From Bacilli bacterium (GTDB lineage Bacteria > Bacillota_I > Bacilli_A > RF39 > UBA660): DNA of 64,000 nt. This document shows, piece by piece, positions 52,573 through 60,647 of this stretch. A program made the translations under genes and the position numbers. Location: positions 18,549 to 82,548 of the forward strand of contig JAFSFI010000002.1 in NCBI GenBank assembly GCA_017435255.1, written 5' to 3'. Numbering within the stretch: position 1 is the stretch's first letter; each line of letters begins with the position of its first letter. The notes under the pieces are model-generated. The model saw nothing but the letters and a program-made list of their open reading frames with translations. It made no database searches and was not told where the DNA came from.

Positions 52573-54066
52573 ATGTTAAATAATTTAAAAGATAAATTTA
52601 ACGAATCAATATTTACTATTATTCCAATAGTTATGATTGTTATGTTATTATCTTTTTTTGTTCATATACCTCAAGAATTGTTAATTTCTTTTATAATTAG
52701 TGCTATATTGCTTGTGTTAGGAACGAGTTTATTTACCTTTGGAGCAGACATTTCGATGTTATCTATAGGTGAAAAAATTGGAGATAAGTTAGTTAGAAGT
52801 AAACGATTATTAATTATTCTTTTTGTGTGCTTGGTAATAGGTACAGCTATTACTATTGCTGAACCAGATTTAAGAGTATTGGCAGATCAATTAACTTCAA
52901 TTCCTAGTAATACATTAATTATTATAATTAGTGTAGGGGTGGGAGCATTTATGCTTTTATCGGCTCTAAGATCCATTTTTGGATTATCATTAAATATGAT
53001 TCTTTCATTAAGTTTTATTTTAATTTTTTTATTAGTTCCACTAGTTCCAGAAGGATTAATACCTATTGCATTTGATGCCGGAGGAGCTACTACTGGTACT
53101 ATAAGTATTCCGTTTATTATGACTTTAGGCGTTGGTCTTGTTTCTTCAAGAACGGATAAAAAGGCAAAGGAATCAAGCTTTGGTTTGGTAGCATTATGTT
53201 CTACAGGCCCTATTTTAGCGGTTATGTTACTAGGAATCATTTATAATTCTACTGTTAGTACAGATGCCAGTTTATTAATTAATAATGATTTTAGTTATAA
53301 TAATTATTTAACTCAATTAGTGATTAGCTTTAAAGATGTAATGTTTTCTATATCGCCAATTATAATAGTGTTTATTATATATCAGTTAATAACTAAAGAT
53401 GTGGGAAAAGTAGAAATGAGAAAAATAATTTTTGGAATTATTATAATTATTATTGGACTTACTTTGTTTTTAGTTGCTGCTAATGTTGGCTTTATGGATA
53501 TGGGATATTTTATTGGTGAGGAGATGTTTAATTCAAAATATAGAGATTGGTTAACTCCTGTTACTATGATTATGGCATTTTTCATAGCAGTTGCCGAACC
53601 TGCCGTACAAATACTTATAGATCAAGTGGAAGAATTAACTGAAGGTAATATCTCAAGACGTGCTATGAATTTAAGTTTATCGTTAGGAGTAAGTTTAGCT
53701 GCAGGATTATCAATTCATCGATTATTTACTGGTGTGTCTTTTATTTATTATGCTATTCCCGCATATGTAATTTGTTTAGTATTAATGCTTTTTGTTCCTA
53801 AAACATTTACTGCAGTGGCGTTTGATGCGGGCGGAGCAGCTGGTGGCACTTTGACCACAACATTTTTACTTCCAATAGCTATAGGAGCATGTATAGCCAA
53901 TAAAGGAGATATATTAACTGACGCTTTTGGTATTTCTGCTCTAGCCTCTGTAGTTCCTATTATAACTGTACAGATAATTGGTATTATTTATCAATTGAAA
54001 AATAGAAATAATATTGCAATTGAGGACTTAGATGAATCAATTGTTGATTACTGTTGGGAGGGCTAG
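52573..54066 (+). CDS. DUF1538 membrane transporter-like protein
   Basis: A 497-residue protein with about 12 helices in two similar halves. Each half carries FDAGGATTGT or FDAGGAAGGT (near residues 170 and 415), and an AEPDLRVLADQL or AEPAVQILIDQV block (near 98 and 340), so the DUF1538 unit is duplicated. This fold is thought to be a transporter; the cargo is unknown. A PII-like gene follows directly, which suggests control by a PII-type protein. AGGAGG precedes the ATG. Confidence 0.88.
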   Translation: MLNNLKDKFNESIFTIIPIVMIVMLLSFFVHIPQELLISFIISAILLVLGTSLFTFGADISMLSIGEKIGDKLVRSKRLLIILFVCLVIGTAITIAEPDLRVLADQLTSIPSNTLIIIISVGVGAFMLLSALRSIFGLSLNMILSLSFILIFLLVPLVPEGLIPIAFDAGGATTGTISIPFIMTLGVGLVSSRTDKKAKESSFGLVALCSTGPILAVMLLGIIYNSTVSTDASLLINNDFSYNNYLTQLVISFKDVMFSISPIIIVFIIYQLITKDVGKVEMRKIIFGIIIIIIGLTLFLVAANVGFMDMGYFIGEEMFNSKYRDWLTPVTMIMAFFIAVAEPAVQILIDQVEELTEGNISRRAMNLSLSLGVSLAAGLSIHRLFTGVSFIYYAIPAYVICLVLMLFVPKTFTAVAFDAGGAAGGTLTTTFLLPIAIGACIANKGDILTDAFGISALASVVPIITVQIIGIIYQLKNRNNIAIEDLDESIVDYCWEG

Positions 54067-54067
54067 T

Positions 54068-54727
54068 ATGGTTAATATAAAATTCTTATTTGCTATTCTA
54101 AATAGCAACCCCAAATCTAAAATAAAATCTATTTTTGATAAAAATAAGGTTAATTTAAAAGTGGTAACGCACGGGATAGGAACCGCCTCTCCTAGTGTTT
54201 TAGATTATTTTGGATTAGTAGAAACTAAAAAAGATATATATATGGCAGTTATACCGGATTATTTAGAAAATAAAATATTAAATAATTTAAATAAAGAATT
54301 TAAAATAGATGCACCTGGTACAGGAATAGCTTTTACTGTTCCTATTTCCAGTTCAAATAAATTTATATCACAGCCGTTTGAGAAAGACGCTAATACAAAG
54401 GAGGTAGCAAAAATGACTAGGGAAAAAAAATACCATTTGGTTATTACTATAGTTGTAGAGGGGCATTTGGAACAGGTTATGAATGCTGCTAAGCGTGTTG
54501 GTGCTAGTGGTGGTACCGTAATTAGAGGCCGAGGGCTAGGTAATAAAGAAGCTGTTAAGTTATTTGGCTTTGAAATAGAGCCTGGAAGAGAACTTGTGCT
54601 GAATGTAGTAGAGGACAGTATAAAAAATAAAGTTATGGAAGAGATTACTAAGGAAGTAGGTATTAAAACCCCGGGTAAAGGAGTTTGTATTGCTTTGCCG
54701 GTTGACTCTGCAGTAGGGTTTAAATAA
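54068..54727 (+). CDS. Tandem PII-like signalling protein
   Basis: A 219-residue protein built of two PII/GlnB-like units: residues 1-105 (FLFAILNSNPKSKIKSIF, TAPGTGIAF) and 115-219 (HLVITIVVEGHLEQVMNAAKRVGASGGTVIRGRG, ending TPGKGVCIALPV). The GASGGT loop and PGKG motif fit the PII fold. The trimeric family binds nucleotides and controls transporters; pairing with a DUF1538 gene is found elsewhere. The start is one base after the upstream stop, with GGGAGG before it. Confidence 0.85.
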   Translation: MVNIKFLFAILNSNPKSKIKSIFDKNKVNLKVVTHGIGTASPSVLDYFGLVETKKDIYMAVIPDYLENKILNNLNKEFKIDAPGTGIAFTVPISSSNKFISQPFEKDANTKEVAKMTREKKYHLVITIVVEGHLEQVMNAAKRVGASGGTVIRGRGLGNKEAVKLFGFEIEPGRELVLNVVEDSIKNKVMEEITKEVGIKTPGKGVCIALPVDSAVGFK

Positions 54728-54751
54728 AAATAAAAAAAATTAAAAAAAGTA

Positions 54752-54779
54752 TTGACATAAAAAATTACTATGATATAAT
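54752..54779 (+). promoter_or_regulatory. Promoter of tRNA-Gly
   Basis: TTGACA (54752-54757), a 16-base spacer and TATAAT (54774-54779), 20 bases before the tRNA. Confidence 0.75.
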
Positions 54780-54798
54780 TTTAGATGTCTACTTAATT

Positions 54799-54872
54799 GC
54801 GGATGTAGTTTAATGGTAGAACCTCAGCCTTCCAAGCTGACTACGTGGGTTCGATTCCCATCATCCGCTCCA
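54799..54872 (+). tRNA. tRNA-Gly (TCC)
   Basis: The acceptor GCGGATG (54799-54805) pairs with CATCCGC (54862-54868); anticodon TCC in the loop CTTCCAA; T arm GTGGG-TTCGATT-CCCAT; CCA encoded at 54870-54872. A second integrase remnant lies just downstream. Confidence 0.95.
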
Positions 54873-54984
54873 TTTAGATTTTAAACATTGAAAAATGTTT
54901 AAATATATAGTTTTATTAATATCTTGGTCGATAGTAATAAAACCTTGTTTCTTATACCGATTTGAGGTATATAATAAAAATTCT

Positions 54985-55237
54985 TTAAGAAGAAAACACA
55001 TTAAATGTGTTTTTTTCTTGGTATAAATATACATCAAGAGTAGTAGATACTTTAGAATGCCCCATAGAACGAGATACAATATCAATAGGAACTTTTTTAT
55101 AAATATTTCTAGTAGCATAACTATGTCTAAATTCATGTTGAGTTATATTAGGTAAATTAGCTTTTGTATAAGCTATTTTTTTATATCTATCTATTGTAGT
55201 AGGAGCTAATGGTTTTATTCCACCAAATATAAAATAA
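54985..55237 (-). pseudogene. Truncated tyrosine-integrase remnant beside tRNA-Gly
   Basis: The minus strand encodes the C-terminal catalytic end of an integrase: GGIKPLAPTTIDRYKK, TQHEFRHSYATRN (HxxR) and SMGHSKVSTTLDVYLY (His, Tyr), then a stop at 54985-54987. About 80 residues are left; the 5' part ends abruptly near 55237, where unrelated plus-strand coding sequence begins. It is closely related to the remnant beside tRNA-His (36709-37363). This marks the left side of the island that holds the YcaO operon. An inverted repeat AAAACACATT/AATGTGTTTT overlaps its end. Confidence 0.85.
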
Positions 55238-55476
55238 TTAAAAAATTACCTGAATTTATTCAAAATATAATTGATAGATTATTTAATCAATGTAATATTG
55301 ATTTGAAACAATTTAAACAACAATACGATCCGGAAGTTAAAGAAAAGGAAAATAAAATTTTTGAATCCAGAAGAATTTCTAATCTGTTTAATAAAAAAGA
55401 AATCAACAAGTCTTTAAAGCACATTAACGAGGACATGGAAAAATCAGCAGAAGAATTTTATACGACAAAAAAATAA
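55238..55476 (+). pseudogene. 3' fragment of an unknown gene fused to the integrase remnant
   Basis: An open plus-strand frame runs from the junction to TAA at 55474-55476, giving about 77 residues (LPEFIQNIIDRLFNQ, KIFESRRISNLFNKKEI, SAEEFYTTKK). It is charged and helical, has no start codon and looks like the tail of a larger gene, cut at the same point as the integrase remnant. I cannot name the family. The join shows a deletion of the element's middle. Confidence 0.5.
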
Positions 55477-55512
55477 AAAGACGATGATTTATTGCTATAT
55501 GCTATCGTCTTT
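55477..55512. terminator. Bidirectional terminator
   Basis: AAAGACGAT (55477-55485) pairs with ATCGTCTTT (55504-55512). It ends the fragment on the plus strand and may serve the YcaO operon on the minus strand. Confidence 0.65.
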
Positions 55513-55566
55513 GTTTATATTAATTCTTTCTTCTTTTGAAAAATAACTTTGAAAATGTATCTACAT

Positions 55567-56280
55567 TTATTTTCCACAAATAACCCCTAAAGTTATTATT
55601 GCATTAGATTTTTTTAAGCCTAATATGTTTTTTATATCATTATCGTATAAACCGCCAAGTTCAACTGCTTTTAATTTTTCATATGTTACTCTTAATAATA
55701 AATTTTGAATGTAGTGACCAGATTCAATTAGTAAAAATCTACCACCTCTTTCACCATATTTTGAAATAACCCTATCTGGAAATCCCACAAATACGAACAT
55801 AATAGATGGTTCACCAGTAATTAAATCCACTGCGCCCGTTATAGATTTTAAATCACTCCAACTTTTACAATTACCCACAATTGATAATGAGTTATCATTA
55901 TAATTGTAATAAACTACTTTATTATTAAGATTTTTTACATTAAAACATAGTGCATATACTTCAATTGGATACTTACCTCCCGCTGATGATATTAATCTGT
56001 GATTATTTATTTCTGAAAAACAAGAAAATAATGAAGATAATTGCTTATTATTTATCTGATAATTATTATAGTTTCTATTACTTTCTCTTTTTTTCATAAT
56101 TTCATATAATTTATCTTTAGGATAATCTAATTTTATATCGTTTGTTGGATATTCAATTCTCCCTATATCTTTTTCCTCGTTAATAAAGTTATTCACAAAA
56201 TTTAATATATTTTTATCATTCAAATTAGTGTTTTCCCAGTATAAATCAAACAGTGGAGATAAATTTTGATTTTTAGTCAT
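55567..56280 (-). CDS. SagB-type FMN dehydrogenase (nitroreductase fold)
   Basis: A 237-residue oxidoreductase. KKRESNRNYNNYQIN near residues 63-77 is the nitroreductase/SagB FMN-phosphate segment (R.S.R), SSAGGKYPIEVYAL near 103 and the late GHYIQNLLLRVTYEKLKAVELGG segment fit SagB. In TOMM pathways this enzyme oxidises azolines to azoles with FMN. It is somewhat short for SagB, lacking part of the N-terminal region. It is the last gene of the operon; its start overlaps the preceding stop by eight bases. Confidence 0.85.
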   Translation of the reverse strand: MTKNQNLSPLFDLYWENTNLNDKNILNFVNNFINEEKDIGRIEYPTNDIKLDYPKDKLYEIMKKRESNRNYNNYQINNKQLSSLFSCFSEINNHRLISSAGGKYPIEVYALCFNVKNLNNKVVYYNYNDNSLSIVGNCKSWSDLKSITGAVDLITGEPSIMFVFVGFPDRVISKYGERGGRFLLIESGHYIQNLLLRVTYEKLKAVELGGLYDNDIKNILGLKKSNAIITLGVICGK

Positions 56281-57079
56281 GATTAAACTCCTTTATCCAT
56301 GGTAAATCAATTTTTTCATTATCATTTTTATCATTACAATGTGGACACCAAGGTAATTTATAAATTTTGTTGTAATTTGAACAGTGTGTATTAACATTGT
56401 AATTCCATACTCCATTTATTAAGTCTGGGCAATTTCCATATAGAATAAACTCTTCAATTCTTTCTAATATAAATGATGATATTAATTCACTTTTGTCTGT
56501 AATGGATGGTTCAACAGGTGGTAATGAATCTCCCCAATTTTTTATAAGTCTTCCAATATAACAACCTAAACACGCTGTTTCTTCATACACGATTGGTCCA
56601 ATAGATATGTTGTTTGCATAACCTAAATCAATTAATATATGAGGAGTTTTAGTTTTTCTATAATCTTCAAGTAAATTTTTAAGTGGCACATTAATTCTTA
56701 TTAAAAGTACTAAATCACTACTATTAATTTCATCCACTAATTCTATATTATTCCTTTTTGATAATATATTATTAATTTCTTGTTTTAGTTTACTGCTTGG
56801 TTTTCCATAATATTTTATATATAATTTTATTTTTTTATTATTAGATATAAACTTTTTATTATAAATAACACCAACTTTTTCAAGTTTATTTATAATTTCG
56901 TCGTAAGTATTGTTTTTTAATAATTCATCAATAAGATTATTAGTATAGGCTTCATAAATTATTTTTGCTTGTTCTTCATTTACTTCATCTAAATAGTATA
57001 TCTCATCTGCACCTTTTGTTATAAATAGTTTATTATCTTCTATAAAGACATTCCAATTTCTATTTTTTTCATATTTCAT
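56273..57079 (-). CDS. E1/SagC-like YcaO partner with leader-binding domain
   Basis: A 268-residue protein of the TOMM cyclodehydratase C/F type. Residues about 10-75 have the winged-helix pattern of the leader-recognition element (KLFITKGADEIYYLDEVN and YDEIINKLEKVGVIY). A diverged ThiF/E1-like region follows, with two Cys pairs CLGC (170-173) and CPHC (245-248) that would hold the structural zinc. It would present the precursor leader to YcaO. The gene begins 13 bases after the YcaO stop. It is shorter than SagC (about 350) because the E1-like core is reduced. Confidence 0.82.
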   Translation of the reverse strand: MKYEKNRNWNVFIEDNKLFITKGADEIYYLDEVNEEQAKIIYEAYTNNLIDELLKNNTYDEIINKLEKVGVIYNKKFISNNKKIKLYIKYYGKPSSKLKQEINNILSKRNNIELVDEINSSDLVLLIRINVPLKNLLEDYRKTKTPHILIDLGYANNISIGPIVYEETACLGCYIGRLIKNWGDSLPPVEPSITDKSELISSFILERIEEFILYGNCPDLINGVWNYNVNTHCSNYNKIYKLPWCPHCNDKNDNEKIDLPWIKEFNHD

Positions 57080-57092
57080 ATACTTACCTCCT

Positions 57093-58349
57093 TTAACCTA
57101 ATGGATGTGGATATTGATTTGGAAATTTTCTTGATTTTAAATTTCTATATCTCCAACTTACATCCTTAGTTTTACCACCAAGAAACATTTCATTTTCATC
57201 GCCGTGTAGAAGTGATAAATCAGGGGATAAGACTCGTATTACAGTAACACCAACATCTTTTACATCACTTGTACTAATATCTTTATAAAATAATCTAATA
57301 TTCTCTTGTTTTAATTTTTTTAATAAAAACTCAAGTTTATATTTAACATTCTTTCCTATTAAATTGTTGTTTTGTTCTTTATATTTATAAAATGTTCTAT
57401 ATTTTATAAGTGGGATTTTTTCCCATTTTTCGGGATGTTTAGTATAATAAACCGCATGTAAATCAAAACTATTTACATCTTTATAGTTATCTAATTTAAT
57501 ATCAGTATGGTATTCATCATAATATCCTGCAAAAACACATCCTTGAATCCATTCTAAATATGCTTTTTCTATTGCTTTTTGATAATTTTCTCTACAAGCT
57601 ACACCCATTGATATTCTTTTTTTATTGTTAATTAATAGATATCCGCATACCATGACAACTGGATATGGATTCCAATCTTGAGTTATATCAAAACAAAAAA
57701 TTTGGCCATTTTTATTTGCTACTTCTTTTTTATATTTCTCTTCTATATTTATTTCTCTTCCGCCTATTGAATGAAGCCAATAAGTTGTTAAAGCATCTCT
57801 TTCTAAAACTTCCAACAAGGCAGACATAATTGCTTCATATTTATTTGTATGAGCTGCAATACCAGTCGAAGTAGATGGAATACAAGCTTTTTTAGTTCTC
57901 GATCCCAGTCCTATTAACTCTTGTGGCACATACCATTCTTTATTATCATATAATGAATAAACTTTACCAAAAAATTGTTCTTCTATTTTAGGTCTTTTCC
58001 ATACGAAATCAGAATCATTATATTGTAAGTCAGAAAATAAAGAAAACTCGTCATAATTAAGTACATTTTTTTTATTTTTTAAATCTAAATATGAATTCAT
58101 ATTAAAACTACAAACTGCTCCCGAATATCTTTCTAATGATTCTCCTATAGCCCCCATAATAGCTTTATTTTCATCAAAATTAAGCGAACCACTTGCAGTT
58201 CTCCAAGTTTCTACTGTATCTTCAGGAACAGAATAATTATATACATTTGATATATCACAAAAATTATTTGGTATTCTTTGATATGGTAATGCAATACCAC
58301 ATCTAAAATTACAACATTGTTCTAATAAATATTGATTTATTGTTTTCAC
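57093..58349 (-). CDS. YcaO-domain cyclodehydratase
   Basis: A 418-residue YcaO protein that would use ATP to cyclise Cys (or Ser/Thr) to azolines. ATP/Mg residues are visible in GAIGESLERYSG (E70, E73, R74) and ALLEVLERDAL (E180, E183, R184), with PSTSTGIAAH before the second. The C-terminus PNQYPHPLG is Pro-rich as in TOMM YcaO proteins, where the end reaches the active site. The gene overlaps the precursor stop by four bases (ATGA). The full domain is present and looks intact. Confidence 0.93.
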   Translation of the reverse strand: MKTINQYLLEQCCNFRCGIALPYQRIPNNFCDISNVYNYSVPEDTVETWRTASGSLNFDENKAIMGAIGESLERYSGAVCSFNMNSYLDLKNKKNVLNYDEFSLFSDLQYNDSDFVWKRPKIEEQFFGKVYSLYDNKEWYVPQELIGLGSRTKKACIPSTSTGIAAHTNKYEAIMSALLEVLERDALTTYWLHSIGGREINIEEKYKKEVANKNGQIFCFDITQDWNPYPVVMVCGYLLINNKKRISMGVACRENYQKAIEKAYLEWIQGCVFAGYYDEYHTDIKLDNYKDVNSFDLHAVYYTKHPEKWEKIPLIKYRTFYKYKEQNNNLIGKNVKYKLEFLLKKLKQENIRLFYKDISTSDVKDVGVTVIRVLSPDLSLLHGDENEMFLGGKTKDVSWRYRNLKSRKFPNQYPHPLG

Positions 58350-58969
58350 TCTTCATCATCTGTTTCTAAATTTGTATCATTATTTATTGGTGTTTGGATA
58401 TTTAAACTTAAATTTTCTTGTTCTTTTTCTATAGTTAAATTATCATATTTTTTCCCAAATGCCCAACATATCAAAAAAATAGAAATAATTATTGCCCCAG
58501 CCACATAACCCCAAGTTAAGTATATTAGCGCATAAATTCCCAAAAAGAATCCTATAACTTCAAACACACCTAATAATATGGAAAAACCGACTACTCTGGA
58601 AATTATTCCAGGTAATTGAAGTTTTTCTTTTAATGTATTAGCCATAATAACTAAATATAAAATTCCAATTACAACAAGCATAAAAATAGCATTTAAATAA
58701 ATTGATGAAGCAATCCATAACCCTAATGCTAAACTTATAAGTAATCCAATAGGGAACCAAAATCCAAAAGTCCTTGCCGTTTTTATTTTTTTCGGTTCAT
58801 TTGGCAAATTTTTTTCAACATAGTTACCAAAGTTTCTTGCACTAATACTAGCAGCTGCAAACGTTGATACAACACAACAACAACAGCAACAAGAGCAACA
58901 TCCACATGTTGGAGTTGCTAAAGATAATTTGCTTTTTTCATTATCAAACTGAGTTATTAATTTTATCAT
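58346..58969 (-). CDS. Fused streptolysin S-like precursor and polytopic membrane protein
   Basis: A 207-residue protein. Residues 1-21 resemble a short leader (MIKLITQFDN, EKSKLSLATPT). Residues 22-32 hold nine Cys (C22, C24, C25, C27-C32) as TCGCCSCCCCCCVV, then VSTFAAASISA, very like the Cys-run cores of SagA and clostridiolysin S. Residues 65-170 form about four transmembrane helices; the tail 171-207 is acidic. GGAG lies seven bases before the ATG. First gene of the operon, coupled to YcaO by an ATGA overlap. The usual SLS precursor is about 50 residues, so the 165-residue membrane extension is unusual. No SagG-I-like transporter is in the operon. Confidence 0.8.
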   Translation of the reverse strand: MIKLITQFDNEKSKLSLATPTCGCCSCCCCCCVVSTFAAASISARNFGNYVEKNLPNEPKKIKTARTFGFWFPIGLLISLALGLWIASSIYLNAIFMLVVIGILYLVIMANTLKEKLQLPGIISRVVGFSILLGVFEVIGFFLGIYALIYLTWGYVAGAIIISIFLICWAFGKKYDNLTIEKEQENLSLNIQTPINNDTNLETDDEE

Positions 58970-58991
58970 AACATTACTCCTTTACTATTAA

Positions 58992-59034
58992 AGTATATCA
59001 TGTTTATATCATTTTTTATCATTTTTATTGTCAT
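58992..59034 (-). promoter_or_regulatory. Phased ATGATA repeats and -10 box before the YcaO operon
   Basis: Read on the minus strand: ATGATA at 59022-59017, 59012-59007 and 59001-58996, with ATGACA at 59034-59029. Steps are 12, 10 and 11 bases, about one helix turn each. The last copy overlaps a TATACT (58997-58992), the likely -10 box; no good -35 is seen. This suggests activator or repressor binding. Confidence 0.4.
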
Positions 59035-59052
59035 TTTTTGAAAAATATGATA

Positions 59053-59160
59053 ATGTATTTATGGAAATTAGTTGTATTAACAACTTTTCTTATAAGTGAT
59101 AGGTTTCAAATTATCTTATCTATTGCTCCATTAGGCATACAGAGTTTAGTTATTGACTAG
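59053..59160 (+). CDS. Possible 35-residue hydrophobic peptide
   Basis: ATG 59053 to TAG 59158-59160 reads MYLWKLVVLTTFLISD, then RFQIILSIAPLGIQ and SLVID. An intrinsic terminator begins inside its last codons (59141-59171). No ribosome site is evident, and it is the only reason to have a plus-strand terminator here, so the call is weak. It lies in the 280-base gap between the YcaO operon and the HipA-like gene; nothing else was seen there. Confidence 0.25.
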   Translation: MYLWKLVVLTTFLISDRFQIILSIAPLGIQSLVID

Positions 59161-59171
59161 ACTCTTTTTTG
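59141..59171 (+). terminator. Plus-strand intrinsic terminator
   Basis: AGAGT-t-TAGT (59141-59150) pairs with ACTA-g-ACTCT (59156-59165), followed by six T. Confidence 0.65.
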
Positions 59172-59242
59172 TTACACATAGTAGTCGTGAAATTTAGGAA
59201 AAAAAATCATACTACAGGATGTCAGTTATGGTTAAATGTCAC

Positions 59243-59273
59243 AAAAAAAGAAACATTACTTTGTTTCTTTTTT
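59243..59273 (-). terminator. Terminator overlapping the end of the HipA-like gene
   Basis: AAAAGAAAC and GTTTCTTTT around an eight-base loop. A and T runs on both sides allow use on either strand. Confidence 0.7.
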
Positions 59274-60482
59274 CTTTAGTTTTAATTTTTTGTTTACCAG
59301 ATCAATATCTTTAATTTCTTCATCATTAGCAACGCTTAATTTACTATAAAAATCTCTCATAGTCATGTTTTCTATATCTTCAATGCCACTATAATAAGCC
59401 ATTAAATATGTTTTTAAAAGCATATTTAATTCAATACTATAACTTAATATATCAGAAGATATTCTACCAAAAACTTCATCTTTATTAATTTCTTGTAATG
59501 GATACATATTTTTTAATTCTTCACTTTTGTTCAAATCATTTTCTTTAAAGAAAGCGTGCCAAACTTCCCAATAATCACTATTAAGTTTACCAATATAATG
59601 GTCTGGATCGTTTATCTTAATGTCAGGCAAATCAATAATTAAACTATCTAATTGTTTCGTAAATTCAACCACAACTTCTGGATAATTTTTAATAATGGTG
59701 CAAAGATTACATCTAAGTTTATTAGAAGCGGTGGATATTGGTTGCATTCCTATAGATTTCAAAAAATAATTTATAGTATCGATTTCATCGTTGTCGTCAG
59801 CTATTTTTAATGACTCAATATATTTTTCTCTTTCAAATAAATTCAATCTTCTAATATCTGGATATAAAAATGGTGTGGAAAATTCAAAATCGATTGGTGG
59901 AGCTAAGCTTAATGTGCCACCATTTAGTATAAAGTTGACGTTTTCATAATGAAAATTTTGGTCTTGTCTTAACATCGATAACAAAATCTGATATGCTAAA
60001 CCCTCACCAATTTCTTTATTATTTTTAATAAAATTACTTTCTAAAATTATTGTATAATCATAATTCATCATACAATAATTTTCATAGTCTTTAATATCAA
60101 AAGAAGAATCTGGATTTTCCATAAAATAATCATACAAATTAATTAATCTCTCATCATTAGGAGTTAATGATTCAACAAGAACACCTTGACTATAATATTT
60201 TTGCTGTTCTTTCTCTATTACGCTTGAAGTTGCCAAATAATATCTAGGAGCTGTGGGATCAAAATATTTGTTTATAATATAAGACCAATAAACCTCGCTA
60301 TATGAAAACAAAGGTGTTGTAAGTGGTTTTGTTTTGGAAAGAGGTTTAAATATCATCTTTTTCCCGCCAATATTATAAATAGGAAAGTATTTTGTGCTTC
60401 TAACTACACTGTGTGCTTCGCTTTTTAAATTTCCAATCCTGTCATTTTCATCGACATTAATCACATTAAATAATTTTTCCAT
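59256..60482 (-). CDS. HipA-like kinase-fold protein
   Basis: A 408-residue protein with the HipA/PI-kinase-like layout: ATP-site Lys region KKMIFKPLSK (K42-K46), helix YSEVYWSYIINKYF, SQGVLVESL hinge, LRQDQNFHYENVNFIL (172-186) in place of the catalytic loop, and LAPPIDFEFS (193-202) in place of the metal Asp. In HipA the loop is DxHxKN; here the residue two before His is Asn, so activity is uncertain. There is no HipB-type DNA-binding partner. ATG at 60482 has a GGGGGA site; a longer upstream frame was rejected. It is divergent from the metallopeptidase-like gene. Confidence 0.72.
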   Translation of the reverse strand: MEKLFNVINVDENDRIGNLKSEAHSVVRSTKYFPIYNIGGKKMIFKPLSKTKPLTTPLFSYSEVYWSYIINKYFDPTAPRYYLATSSVIEKEQQKYYSQGVLVESLTPNDERLINLYDYFMENPDSSFDIKDYENYCMMNYDYTIILESNFIKNNKEIGEGLAYQILLSMLRQDQNFHYENVNFILNGGTLSLAPPIDFEFSTPFLYPDIRRLNLFEREKYIESLKIADDNDEIDTINYFLKSIGMQPISTASNKLRCNLCTIIKNYPEVVVEFTKQLDSLIIDLPDIKINDPDHYIGKLNSDYWEVWHAFFKENDLNKSEELKNMYPLQEINKDEVFGRISSDILSYSIELNMLLKTYLMAYYSGIEDIENMTMRDFYSKLSVANDEEIKDIDLVNKKLKLKKKETK

Positions 60483-60647
60483 AATTCCCCCTAAAAAATA
60501 AAGTTCAATATTTCTATATTCTATCATAAACATTCATAAAAAACAAAATAAGTTTGTTGAGCTATAAAAGTAACTATTGTAATTTAGAATAATAATTTTT
60601 TGTGGTAAAATATATATAAGCTTGATATATTTGTGGAGGTAAATAAG

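Noticed and set aside
54861..55136. 91-codon minus-strand frame beside tRNA-Gly
   Set aside because: It starts inside the integrase remnant in the wrong frame and runs into the tRNA; the HxxR frame is the genuine one.
58346..58969. Idea that the Cys run is a plain zinc-binding or low-complexity artefact
   Set aside because: Codons for Cys alternate TGT and TGC rather than forming a simple repeat, and the gene is coupled by ATGA overlap to YcaO, SagC-like and SagB-type genes.
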